Assembly (NCBI GenBank): GCA_021397845.1
Contig: CM038050.1
Coordinates: 141,483,980 to 141,547,979, forward strand
DNA from: Areca catechu
Lineage: Eukaryota > Streptophyta > Magnoliopsida > Arecales > Arecaceae
Length of the DNA: 64,000 nt
Direction: 5' to 3'
Every line of letters starts with the position of its first letter. Positions within the stretch are counted from its first letter, which is position 1. Shown here piece after piece: positions 10,871 through 21,549 of the stretch. Position numbers and translations under genes: made by a program. The notes below the pieces were generated by a model that made no database searches, was not told the DNA's origin, and saw only the letters and a list, made by a program, of their open reading frames with translations.

Positions 10871-12366
10871 TGTTGCCCAGCATAGCAACCCAAGAGGGGG
10901 GATGAATTGGGTTTCTTTAAAAATTTAAAGCAAATATGTGCTGAACTTAAAGTATTTATGAAGCAACACAAATGAGCACAATATGAATAAGATGCTATGC
11001 TATGTAAAGTAAGCAGCAAATGCAAGAGAAGAAAGATCACACACATAAATACAAAGGACTTATAGTGGTTTGGTGCACATCAAGCACCTACATCCACTCC
11101 CCAAGCAACCCCTTGGGAATTTCACTATAGTCAACCTAGATTACAGCCAACTTATTTTCAAGGGCTCACAAGTCAAACCCAAAGTTGGTTTTCTCACTTA
11201 GGCTCACCAACAAACTTTTCTCAAGCCAACCTAGGCTTTGATTCTAATTCACAGCTTGGAAGGGCCTATCACCTAGTTTCAAACACCCTTGAAACTAGTC
11301 ACAACAAATAAATTCAGAAGTATAAGAGTAAAGCACAAGAAAAACTCTCTATAGAATAGAAAGTAGAGGCTATGAAGCTCTTGTTGATTGCTTGAGTTGT
11401 CTTCTTCTTGAATTCTTTGAAAGATCACTTTTGGAATGTTGATTTGAAGGCTCAACAACAAGAATGGAAGTTTTTTCAAATGGAATGTTCTTTCAAGCTC
11501 TCTTTTTGACTTTTGAAGTGATATTCTCAAAGGTATAATTTGTTTCTTGTGAGTTAGTTCTTTATGAATGAGTTTGGTGAGAGTTAAATACTTCAAAAAC
11601 TTATAAAAAATGGTTTATGACCGTTGGTGGAGCAAAACTACCCATTAGGAGACTTTTGGAGTCAAAACTGTGTTTCAGAAAATATAGCCATTACTATTGT
11701 TAGAACCCATGAGTCAATACTTGAGTTGTTTATGAGTTGACACTTGGATCTCCATGAATCGACACTTGGATCTTCATGAGTTGACTCAAGGTATAATTTC
11801 TGGAAAAACTAAGTTCTGTTTCAATTTTGTTCTCAGGCTATGAGTCGACCTTTGAGTGGACACTTGGAGCTTGTAAGTCAACACTTGAGTCTTCTGAGTC
11901 GACACTTGGATCAGCACTTGACAAAATCCTCAAAATGATATAGTTCTGTATCATCTTTTGTCTCAGGCCATGAGTCGACACTTAACTTCTGCAAGTCGAC
12001 TCAAGGCATGCCAAAGAGATTTCTGCATGCCAGTTCTTCTGAAGTGTTAACACTTTGTGTTTCATGAGTCCACACCTGGTAGTGCCATTCAAAAAACTTT
12101 GTGCCAAGCTTCAAAACTCAAAGTGTTTTTCAATAAAACTTCAACTTCTTCATAAAGCCCAGATTGATCCATTTTAAGGTTTTTCAAAGTGAGAAGACTT
12201 CTAAAACACTGAAATTCACTTAACTTGAAATTTAGTGAGTTTGATACCTTTGTATTGAAAATTTGATATGCATGTATCCTAAAACTCACAACTACAATTG
12301 ATACATTAGTATAAAACATATACTCAATATTTTGTTCGTCATCAAAATCAAGGGTCAAAGCCAACA
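10871..12366 (-). repeat. 3' LTR of the outer Sirevirus
   Basis: It starts TGTTGCCCAGCATAGC and ends GCCAACA on the plus strand (TGTTGGC...CAACA when read in element sense). It is collinear throughout with 30579-32123. It contains a GTCGAC-type repeat cluster (about 11700-12070), a hairpin pair around 11140-11215 and the conserved CCACTATAAGTCC box (about 11055-11070). Confidence 0.9.
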
Positions 12367-12380
12367 ATCTCCCCTTTTTG
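12367..12380 (-). other. Polypurine tract of the outer Sirevirus
   Basis: Minus-strand AAAAAGGGGAGAT directly abuts the 3' LTR, the position of the plus-strand primer. Similar purine tracts recur at about 12556, 12617 and 12666, still upstream of the LTR in element sense. Confidence 0.8.
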
Positions 12381-12945
12381 ATGATAACAAAATCTTGAGT
12401 ATATAAGCATTTAAGTTCAATTAAAGGTGTTGTACCATACTTTCAAGTGAGCATACACTTAAAGCTCATGTGAATTGAGTCAAATTCAGCATAACAAAGT
12501 TCATACAACACAATTTCATAGGGGTAAAGTGCCAAGCATAGTTAAATTTCATTTTCTCTCCCCTTATGTTAGATAATGTGCCAAAAAATTCAGAAAATTG
12601 CTTATATATCTTCGTACTCCCCCTTTTTATTATCATTAATGAAGTTAAGTAATTTTCTTATCTTTCTCCCCCTCAATTAATGCATTCACCGTATAAAGAA
12701 GAGAAAATTAGTACAAAAAGGATGAGTAAAAGCAACATTCATTTCAGTGCAGTTCAAATAAAAAGTTTTAATACAAGAGAGAGTCTGATACATAGCTAAA
12801 CAAGTCTGATACATAACTAAAAAAAACTGATACATAATTGATAACAACTAATACATAACTAAAAAAACTGATACATAACAGAAAGCATAACAACAGAGAA
12901 CATAACAACATGATAAACATAACAACATGACAAACACATGTGAGG
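12381..12945 (-). other. Non-coding region between extra ORF and polypurine tract (outer)
   Basis: No gene is visible. The region holds three extra polypurine-tract-like copies (12556-12565, 12617-12627, 12666-12674 as pyrimidine tracts on the plus strand) and, nearer the extra ORF, repeated CTGATACATAACTAAA-like words (12785-12870). Confidence 0.6.
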
Positions 12946-14191
12946 CTAGTCCTCATCAAATGGAAACTCTAGGACTATCGGAGCCATGATCCGAGAAAAG
13001 GAAGTCCTAGGGGTCTTATGGGTGAGACTCCTAGTCCTAAGAGATGGCCCAGATCTCTTTATAGTCCTACGAGTCCTAGTAGTATGGAACACAGTAGACT
13101 CAGCCGGAGTAGAATCATCAGGAACTGGAGAAGGATCAATTGGAGCTGGGGAAGGGTAAACTACATGAGGAGCTGGATCAACTATAGGAGGAGCTGGAGG
13201 CTGATCCTCAGGAACTGTATCGGTGCCTCCAAACTGTCCATCATGTCCATCATCACCATCAGTATCACTATTGTTGACTCTATCAGTGTCACCACCTGAG
13301 TCATCACCATCAGTAGGAGGAGGTGGAGGTGCAGACAGACCAGATGTGCCAGAAGGCATCAAGGATCTCAGCATCTCCTGAATCTATGCAAATCTAGTCT
13401 CCATCACACTATGAAGAGAGCTGGTCTACATATCAGTATGCACTTGCAAGCCCTGCAGCTCGATCTAAACCTAAATAGTCCTGGCAGATAGCTGAGATAT
13501 CTCCTACAGACCCCTGCAAATTGGTCTAAGATCCTCTACTCCATATTAAAATAGTCTCTGTAGTGGGCTGAGGTGCTAAAGCTGGTACTCATGCTGCTGA
13601 AGGAGTGACTGACTCAGACCCTGATGCAGTGACAGGTGCAGGTCTCGGAGGGGTAATATGCTCAGTAGGTCCAGATGGCCCTGCCTCGGCTGCATGAAGC
13701 TCGTCCTCCTCATCAGGCTCCTGCCCTGACTCCCTACGCACCCAATGACCTACCACTCTTCAGTAACCCATCTGGTGCAAGGACCACTCATCATAAATGT
13801 CTGTACGAAGAATCTCCATGAAGGCCTCCTCCTCCAAAGGAATACCATATGTTCAGAATAGATGAGTCAGCCCCATCCCATAGGGCAAGCAAAGTCATCA
13901 CTGAGTTGCTGCCTTGCCCATCTGACAAAGCATTAGTGCTGGGAAATTGATGGCAGTCCTCCATGTGAGGTAGACCATCAAAGTGAGCTCCCACTCCATG
14001 ATGAAATCAAATCATCCAGTCTTTGGGAGCAAGATGTGTGCAATGATGTGGTGAAGTAGGTGCATCTCTATAGACAACTAATTCATGGTGACAGTAGATA
14101 CACTGCACACATCATCTGTCTCCAGTACACACTGAAATGCGGCCTCCCGATCATCAACACATGTAGCTGCAATCCCGCACAAAGGTATATC
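12946..14191 (-). pseudogene. Extra ORF downstream of pol, C-terminal part (outer Sirevirus)
   Basis: This is the C-terminal part of a sense-strand ORF located between pol and the 3' LTR, the position of the env-like ORF in Sireviruses. The 5' side (about 14190-13860) encodes an LLHHIIAHILLPKTG-like segment that matches the inner element's ORF and resembles the domain databases call putative plant transposon protein. The tail (13374-12946) is rich in Asp, Pro, Ser and Thr, with a run of prolines near its start and a FDED end. Stops interrupt it. The N-terminal part lies at 24703-25118, beyond the inner insertion. Function unknown. Confidence 0.65.
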
Positions 14192-14508
14192 TGTTGCCTA
14201 GAGAGCAACCTAAGAGAGGGGGATGAATTGGGTCTCTAAAAATTTAAAGCTAAGCTTGATAATACAAGTTACAAACTATACGAGATAAGATATGCAATTC
14301 AATTTAACAAGGTACTGTGATTTAAGTGCAATGCTCTAAAGTAATAGTGCAGTGGAAATTAAAAGCAATAAGCAAAATATAAAGAGCAAGAAGGGAGAGA
14401 ACAAGCAATCACCAACACAACAATCTATAGTGGTTTGGTGCCAACAATGCACCTACATCCACTCCCCAAGATCCCTTAGGAATTCACTATAATCCAATGA
14501 TTATAGTC

Positions 14509-14749
14509 GATTAGTTTTTCGGGCTCACTAATCAAAACCTGACTTGTTTTACAAGGCTTACAAGTCATAACCTCACTTGGTTTTACGGGTTAACCAAGAA
14601 CCTAATTGGTTTTCACAAGGCTAACCAAAAATCTCCCTTGGTTTTCCGGGCTAACCAAGAACCTTAGTGGTTTTGCGGGCTAACCACCAACCTAATTGGT
14701 TTTCAAGGCTTACCAATAACCTCACTTGGTTTTCCAATAGGCTAACCAA
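14509..14749 (-). promoter_or_regulatory. Array of eight short hairpins in the inner 3' LTR
   Basis: Eight successive inverted repeats are visible. Arm pairs by position are: GATTAGT/ACTAATC (14509, 14527), GACTTGT/ACAAGTC (14541, 14560), CTTGGTT/AACCAAG (14576, 14592), TTGGTT/AACCAA (14606, 14623), CTTGGTT/AACCAAG (14637, 14653), GTGGTT/AACCAC (14667, 14682), ATTGGT/ACCAAT (14695, 14712) and TTGGTT/AACCAA (14726, 14744). The right side of each loop is a GGGCT or AGGCT variant, so the RNA loop (minus strand) begins AGCC or similar. Arms differ between units while pairing is kept. Just to the left, ACTATAATC/GATTATAGT forms a further 9-bp stem. Role unknown. Confidence 0.75.
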
Positions 14750-15169
14750 TAACCTTTACAAGATAAAAGATGGAGAAATAAAAAACCAATGCAAGCTTTC
14801 AATGATAAAGCAAATAAGTCGATGTAGCTCGATATGGCGTTGCTTTGCTCTTGTTGAAGCCTTTTGAATGCCCAAGATTGAATGATTTTCAATGCTCTTG
14901 ATGGCTTTGAATGCTTGGAGGCTTCCTTTAGCTTGTGAGTGGTTGAACCTTGAATGAATAGGAGTTAAGGCTCTTCTCTCTTCTTTTCTCTCTAAACTCT
15001 TTTTGGATATTCAATACATACATTCTTGATTTGATTTGGAGCCTTTAAGTACCTTCCCAAGCCCCCAAAATCGAAATCTAGCCGTTATACTTGAAAAATT
15101 AGCTGTTGGAGGGCATTTGGGCGAGTTCTGTGCTTGAAAAAACTAATCGTTACTGTTGTCAAAACTCCA

Positions 15170-15560
15170 TGTGTCGTCACTTCCTCTTCATGTGTCGACA
15201 CATTAGGTCGACACATGTTCTTCTTGAGTCGACACAAGTTCAAAGTGTTCCATTCAAATTCTCTAAAAAAATTAGCTGAGTTGACACATTCTCAGTTGAG
15301 TCGACACATTGAGTCAACATGTTGCATCCATGTATCGACACATTAACTGTTCCTTCAACTTTGCAAGTTCTGTGGCTTGAAAGTCTCAAGCGATGTGTTG
15401 ATCCATGTGTTGACATCTTGAGTCAACACATAAGGTTCATGTGTCGACACATCATCTATGCCATTTGAAATATTGCTGCATACCGGCGTGAGTCGATACA
15501 TGTTCTTCATGTGTCGACACATCATGTCATATGTCGACACCTTGAGTCGACACATCAGTA
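15170..15560 (-). repeat. GTCGAC palindrome cluster (inner 3' LTR)
   Basis: Many copies of TGTGTCGACACAT or decayed forms (GAGTCGACACA, TGTCGACAC) are scattered every 20-60 bases, separated by unrelated sequence. The core is a 10-12 bp perfect palindrome. The cluster lies upstream of the TATA-like box in LTR sense, i.e. in U3, so it may bind a host transcription factor; that role is inference. Confidence 0.7.
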
Positions 15561-15815
15561 AAAAAGTACAAAAATTGCTGAACTTATGCTGGAATATGTT
15601 TTCATTTGACTTAGTCATCCATTCAACCATTTCTTTGAGTGTCCAAGTCTTGTTTTGTGCAATCATTCCATTCAAACTTGGTTCTTCAACATAATTGAGC
15701 TTCTTCAAATTTTGTGAGCATCCTTTCAATGAAAACATACTTAAAACAAATCATTAGTCATCAAATTATACTTAACTATTTTGCTTATCATCAAAATCAA
15801 TTAGTGGAGTCAACA

Positions 15816-15830
15816 ATCTTCCCCTTTTCG
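15816..15830 (-). other. Polypurine tract of the inner Sirevirus
   Basis: Minus-strand GAAAAGGGGAAGAT directly precedes the 3' LTR. Further purine tracts (AGGGGGAG) occur at about 16089, 16191 and 16290. Confidence 0.85.
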
Positions 15831-16549
15831 ATGATGACAAAATCCTTAAATATAAATTGCTTTAAAAGTAAAGCTTTAAGATAATTGATCAAGATGCACA
15901 ATATTGAAAGCATTAAGTATATCAATCATTACTTAAAGATATAATCATTCAAACACAAGTAATAGAATTTGAGCTTGTTTCAAAAATAAAGAGTATTAGA
16001 GTTTTGTCAGAACTTTGATATTTATTTAAATGCATTATGAACATGTATCATGATACTCTTACAATGAAAATTTCAGCAATTAACAAAGCTCCCCCTGAAT
16101 TAATGATACATAACAAAATTTGTGAGAATCTTTTCAAAAATATTGAAAGAGGGGTTTTGAGAATCAAATTTACTTTGACAATAGGTAAAGCTCCCCCTTT
16201 CATAAATTCAGGTTTTCAAAAATTAAAAGTTACTCTCCCTTTAGTTTGGAGAAGTAAACACATTTATACTTAAATAATATCATGAATTACTCCCCCTTTT
16301 TGTTATCATTAAAAAGGTAGATAAAGGGAATACATTTATTTTCGAAATATTTTCTTCAGGAAGCACATTTATGAAAGCAATTCAAGATATAGCATTCATG
16401 TCCATCAAAGATATAGGAATGAGTAATCAAAAAGTTTTTCATATATGTCATGAACTTGTACATCAAGTACATAACAAAGGTAAAAGTACATATAAGCATG
16501 AAAGTAAACTATCTAGAAATATAAAACTATTTAGAAATACATCAATGTC
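15831..16549 (-). other. Non-coding region between extra ORF and polypurine tract (inner)
   Basis: No gene is visible. It contains three extra polypurine-like tracts (16089-16096, 16191-16200, 16290-16300). The last is followed by TGTTATCATTAA, resembling the sequence beside the functional tract. The open frame at 16037-16273 is on the wrong strand and lacks family features. Confidence 0.6.
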
Positions 16550-18593
16550 CTAATCCTCATCTATTGAGTCATCAGAAGATGAACCGATCTCGATCGGTCC
16601 TGTATCAGTAAAAGATCGAGCTTGTGGCTATCGTGATCGTAGATCTCGAAGTCTGGTCCTGGTCGGTTGAAGAGGGGTATGGCATCCACGTCCTCTACGA
16701 TAAATATAAGTCTAACCTCTGGCTGAAGCAGTAGAGGTAGAAGCTACATCCTCTACAGGAACTGAATTGATCGGGTGAATCATCTAAGCAATAGCTGGAG
16801 CAGCAGTACGATCAAAAGTAGGGCTTGAATCGAGATGTTGAAAGCCAGGTGTATAAAATCCATGCTCTCGAATCAATGAGGATGTATGAAGGGTAGGACT
16901 ATCAAAAGTATGTATAATAGCTGATGATACAGGCGTATCAAGAATAACAGTATCAGCTGTGGAAGGTATTGATGTATCTACAATATGTGTATCAAGTGTG
17001 GGGCTCTCGATGATAGGTGTCTAAATGTCAGGAGAATCAATGAATGAAATATCAATGTCAGGTAGGTCAATAATAGGTAAATCAACAACAGGACTAAGAA
17101 TAGGAATAGGAACTAGAACTGGAGTGTGATCAACCGATCTGGTAGGATAGGATGGATCAGGTATCGGAGCAGGTGAGAAGGATGGGTCAACTGGGCTCGC
17201 AGGCATGTCATCCATCACCTCCACAACTGACTCTGATGTAAGATCAGCAATGTCAAAATGGTCTGAGTCAGTCTCCTCATCATCAACATCTCCAACAGCT
17301 GTGTCTTCACCTCCATCTCCTACAGTAGTCTCAACACCAGTGTCGATATCAGCAATGTCATCAGCTAGTGCTAGAGCAGGAACATCAACAGAAGTAGGAA
17401 CTGTGTCTGCAGTAGGAGCACTCATCGAAGATCTGGATAGTGCTGAGATAATAGCCTAACTATCATCACTAAGACCAATGTGGCTCTCTCTCGTCTCAAC
17501 AATAAAAACATCTAGATGCTGCCTCATGATGAAAACATCGATCTCTATGCATCTGACTCTATCCTTTATGGTATTCGAAGTACCACGAGTCTCTGTTTGC
17601 TCTGGCTATGGCTGGGCAGATGTAGAAGGATCAGGCTGAGCTGGCTATGCTACCATCTCAGGCTGTGTCTTGCTCGGTCTAGCCTCACTTGAAAGAATCC
17701 ACTCCTCCTCTGCTATGTCCTCATCAATGTCAGCTCTATCCTTGGCCTGTCCTGATGTCCTCCATGTCCATTGGCCTCAGACTAAAGATAACCCATGCGA
17801 TGTAGTGACCTAATGTCATATACATCGGTATGGATCAGAGTAGATAAGGCTCATCCTGGAAGCTGACACCATACTCTCGAAATAGTACAGTCAATCCCAT
17901 GCCATATGGCAAGCAGAGCCGCTAACTAGACGCCACCTCAGTAATTTGATGAATCATCAGAACAGGAAGACAAATCGATGTCTGCTGAATCAGTGAGACC
18001 ATCACCAGTAAGTCTCACTCAGCAATGTAGTCAAAATGACCGGTTTTCGGCAGAAGAATCCAAGCAAAAATATGATGTAGCAGTCTCATCTCCGCAGATA
18101 GTCTCGATGCGGGAGCAGTGGCTCCATCTGGTAAGATATCGGACTCAAAAATACACCAGAGGCCACTAACTCTATCCAACAGACTGTCGATAACTGATCC
18201 AGTCATGGGTATATCCCATACTCTACTTAGAATCTCTGTTGAAATGGGAATATCCCATCCTCTAACCTGAGCAATCCAGCCATCTGATCTGCAGGAAAGT
18301 GATCCGTAGAACTCTCTCATTAACCCGGGATAGTATCTCTCACTGAGCGAACAGAAGGAGGCCAAACCAGCATGTCTAATCCAATCTCCAATCCTGAAAT
18401 GCTGCTAGTTTGAGAAAGAGAAGTCCACTCGGCATCCTCCAACCACTATCTTGGAGCTCATCTGGTTAGAAGGTGTAAACAATGGTCATGTAGGCGGATC
18501 CGGAGCTCTAGACTCGTGTTGGGCCTTCGTTCTCCGCTCTTCTTCATGCTGTGACTGACACGGTCGCCGAACGACTTGTTTGCAAGGACCCAT
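16550..18593 (-). pseudogene. Extra ORF downstream of pol (inner Sirevirus)
   Basis: This sense-strand ORF lies between pol and the 3' LTR. It probably starts at ATG 18593-18591 with a basic N-terminus (MGPCKQVVRRP, like MGFRKQVVSKKRLS in the outer copy) and ends at the stop at 16550-16552 after an acidic SSSDDSIDED-like tail. The middle (18365-18015) encodes YYPGLMREFYGSL, a VRGWDIPISTEILSRVWDIP segment and LLHHIFAWILLPKTG; spacing and order resemble the putative plant transposon protein domain. The C-terminal third (17425-16600) is Asp/Ser/Thr/Pro-rich. A handful of stops break the frame. No signal peptide or membrane segment is evident, so an envelope role is unsupported. Confidence 0.65.
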
Positions 18594-19060
18594 TATCAAC
18601 AAACAAAGATTTGGCAAGGTTTTTGGTGGAAATAAGGATTTTCTAGGGTTTAGGAGCTAAAACCTAGGAGGAAATCCAACAAAAAATGACCACCGAACCT
18701 TCAAATCTGAGAAAACGGTGGGTAAAAGCAAGAAAACGAGAGGATGAACGGGATGGATACCTAGAATCGAAGTGTCGGCTCGGAAGAGAATGAAATTTGG
18801 GGGAAAAACAGTTTAGAAACCCTTAAAATCTCAGTTTGTCGTCGGGCATGTGTCGACTCATGTATGTATCAACATATTTTGGTATCGACACATGATGTGT
18901 CGACACATTGACTTAAAAACTAAAAAATTTGAAATTTCACTGAATGATCAAAATCAATTGAAATAATATGTATTTGGAGTCAAATCAGTAATGATCAATC
19001 ATGATATATCATAAATAAGTATAAATTGATCTAGTTTGAGTCAATTTGGGAGGAAAGAGT
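18594..19060 (-). other. Spacer between pol and extra ORF, with GTCGAC words
   Basis: No gene is visible. Positions 18840-18910 repeat the same GTCGACACAT-type words found in the LTR U3 of this element. The comparable spacer of the outer element has two such words near 25530-25555. Confidence 0.55.
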
Positions 19061-19914
19061 TAATCAAATGGATTGATGATCCCGAGCTCTCTTCTAATCA
19101 TACAGAATCGATCTTCCAAGAGAGGTTTTGTTAAAATATTAGCTAATTGAAATTCAATGCATATAAATTTAAGCAAAATATCATTGTTTTCTACATGATC
19201 TCTAATAAAGTGTGCCTAATTTCAATGTGCTTGCTCCTAGAGTGTTGAATAGGATTTTTAGTCAAGCAAATAGCACTGGTATTATCACATTTAATAGGAT
19301 TCTAGCCAACTTGATTCCAAAGTCTTCAAGTTGTTACTTAATTCATAAGATTTGAGAACAACAACTTCCTACTATAATATATTCAGCCTCAGCTGTGGAT
19401 AGTGCAACTGAAGTTTATTTCTTGCTAAACCATGAGATTAAGTTAACTCCAAGAAATTGGCAATCAAAGTCAATCCCTTCCTCCTGATTGTAGCCTTTAG
19501 CAACTAGCCTAGCTTTATTTCTAATAACAAGACCATTTTCATCTAATTTATTCCTAAATACCCATTTAGTGCCAATAAATGAAACATTAGATGGTCTTTC
19601 TACAGTGTCCAAACATTATTTCTATTAAATTGTATTAGTTCTTCTTGCATAGCATTGATCCAATTAGAATCTTTTTCAGCTTCTTTAAAACATTTAGGTT
19701 CTACTTGAGATACAAAAGCAATATAGTCACATTCATTTCTAATAGAAGCTCGAGTTCTTATCCCTTTAGATGAATCACCTAAGATTAATTCTTTAGGGTG
19801 TCCATGAGCATACCTCCACTTCTTAGGTAGATCTTGATGCATTGGAGTGTCATCTTCTTTCTCATCCTTATCTTGATTTTCTTCATTTGGTTGAGCTTGA
19901 TCATCCACTGTCAA
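19061..19914 (-). pseudogene. pol: Inner Sirevirus RT/RNase H remnant with internal deletion
   Basis: The minus strand reads the RT N-terminal region: a CNWINAMQEEL-like segment at about 19680, the TKWVFRNK segment at about 19550 and KARLVAKGYNQEEGIDFD at about 19470. It then jumps straight to CQFLGVNLISWFSKK and the RNase H TAEAEYI region. By comparison with the outer copy (26097-26980), about 0.88 kb is missing: the whole central RT including the YxDD catalytic motif. The segment ends in a stop-ridden RNase H tail near 19060. Confidence 0.85.
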
Positions 19915-20025
19915 CTTCTGAAGATTGTCAGCACCTGCACATTCATCAGATATATTCTCTTTTCTTGAGGATTTGTTAGTAGATTCTTCAAATACAGCAT
20001 GTACTAACTCTTCTACAACTAAAGT

Positions 20026-20904
20026 CTATTTGTTAAATACTCTGTATGCCCTGCTTGATGTAGAGTATCCTAAGAAGATACCTTCATCAGACTTGGCATC
20101 AAACTTCCCTAGATGATCTTTTCCATTATTCAAAATATAACATTTACAACCAAAAACTCGAAAATATTTCAAAGTTGGTTTTCTTTGGTTCCAAAGCTCA
20201 TATGGAGTTTTCTTTAAAACAGGGCATATCAAAACTCGATTCAAAACATAACAAGCTGTATTTATAGCTTCAGCCCAAAAATACCTTGGCAAATCATTTT
20301 CACAAAGCATAGTGTATGCCATTTCTTCTAAAATAAAAATTTTTCTTTCTACTATCCCATTCTGCTGAGGTGTCCTAGGTGCAGAGAAATTATGTTATAT
20401 ACCTTTTTCATTACAAAAATTTTTGAAATCTTGATTTTCAAATTCAATTCCATTATCACTACGAATACAAACGACTGAAACACCTTTTTCGTTTGAAACT
20501 TTTCTATAAAACTTTATGAATACAGAAAATGACTCATCTTTTTGTGCTAAAAAGAAAACCCAAGTAAATCTCGAAAAATGATCCATAATAACTAATCCAT
20601 ATCTCTTGCCTCCTAGACTTGATGTTCTAGTTGATCCAAAGAGATCCATATAAAGTAGTTCAAGTGGTCTACTAGTAGTTACAAATCCTTTTGGTTTAAA
20701 AGATGTTTTGACTTGTTTTCCAAATTGACATGCTTGGCAAATTCTATATTTTTCAAAACTGATTTCAGGTAAATCTTTAACTAAATTCTTTTTACAATGT
20801 TTTGAAATAAGGTACATACTAGCATGCCCTAACCTTCTATGCCATAACCAACAAGTCTCTTCCTTGGTAGAATTCATTGCAATAAGGCATTCTCCATTAG
20901 GCAA
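20026..20904 (-). pseudogene. pol: Inner Sirevirus integrase
   Basis: Integrase inserts the cDNA into host DNA. The zinc-binding end (WLWHRRLGHA, then CQACQFGK) lies at about 20850-20720. The core has MDLFGS (first Asp, about 20650) and RSDNGIEFEN (second Asp, about 20450). An in-frame stop at about 20393-20398 separates it from the C-terminal part at 20322-20026, which keeps FWAEAINTACYVLNR and LKYFRVFGCKCYI. Arrangement and spacing are those of Copia integrases. Confidence 0.85.
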
Positions 20905-20937
20905 AGATAGATCATCAAGATCTACTAGATAAATATT

Positions 20938-21297
20938 TCAATGCCTTTTTCCAATGAATTGTACCCCATTTAAATCTGGACTATAAATCATGCAATATGA
21001 TGATTTGAAAACTACTTGAAAACCTTTGTCACAAAAATGGCTAATACTTAAGAGATTATGCTTTAAACCATCTACTAAAATTACATTACTGATACTATTA
21101 GAAGGAGTTATGTGAACCATACCAATTTCAATGATTTTACCTTTACCATTATCACCGAAGGTCATACTCCCTCCATTCAAAGCTTCAAGAAAAGTGAATT
21201 GCTTCACATCTCCAGTCATGTGCCTTGAGCAACCAATATCAAGATACCAAATTCGCTTGTTTTCCTTGGTTGCAAGACACACCTGCAATAAGATCAA
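20938..21297 (-). pseudogene. pol: Inner Sirevirus protease region
   Basis: The aspartic protease would cleave the polyprotein. The active-site segment reads WYLDIGCSRHMTG, where the outer copy has WYLDSGCSRHMTG; D-S-G is the expected catalytic triplet, so this copy has lost the Ser. The downstream VLLVDGLKHNLLSIS-like segment (here VILVDG) is conserved. The segment is open for about 119 codons. Confidence 0.8.
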
Positions 21298-21549
21298 GCT
21301 TTGTTTTTAGGTACCCAAGCTAACTTAGGTCCTTTCGGATTAGCATTCGAAATGGTTCCTTTTGGAACCCACACTTTACCAAAAGACATGATTTTTTTGA
21401 AATTACATTGATATGATTTATGACCTAATTTTCTACAAGTAAAATAGGTAATACTGGATGATGCAGGTACAAAAGAGTTTTTGAAATACTTTTGTTACTT
21501 TTGTGGTTTATATCCTAAACCTGCCTTGTTAAAAATAGCTCTTTGATTG

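Larger units (their letters stand above)
14192..15815 (-). repeat. 3' LTR of the inner Sirevirus
   Basis: It starts TGTTGCCTAGAGAGC and ends GGAGTCAACA, and is collinear with 23079-24702. It carries the hairpin array (14509-14749), a TATA-like GGTACTTAAAGG on the minus strand (15042-15053) and the GTCGAC palindrome cluster (about 15170-15560). A second TATA-like CCACTATAGATTG box lies at about 14425-14440. Confidence 0.95.

Noticed and set aside
14509..14749. Possible CRISPR-like array because of regular short repeats
   Set aside because: Repeats are imperfect hairpins inside a plant LTR, spacers are not unique sequences of constant length, and there are no cas genes.
17205..17459. 84-codon plus-strand open frame
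   Set aside because: It is antisense to the Asp/Ser-rich tail of the extra ORF; its Ser/Thr runs are the shadow of that composition.
16550..18593. Envelope gene in the Sirevirus extra ORF
   Set aside because: No signal peptide, transmembrane segment or cleavage motif is visible; only its position is env-like.
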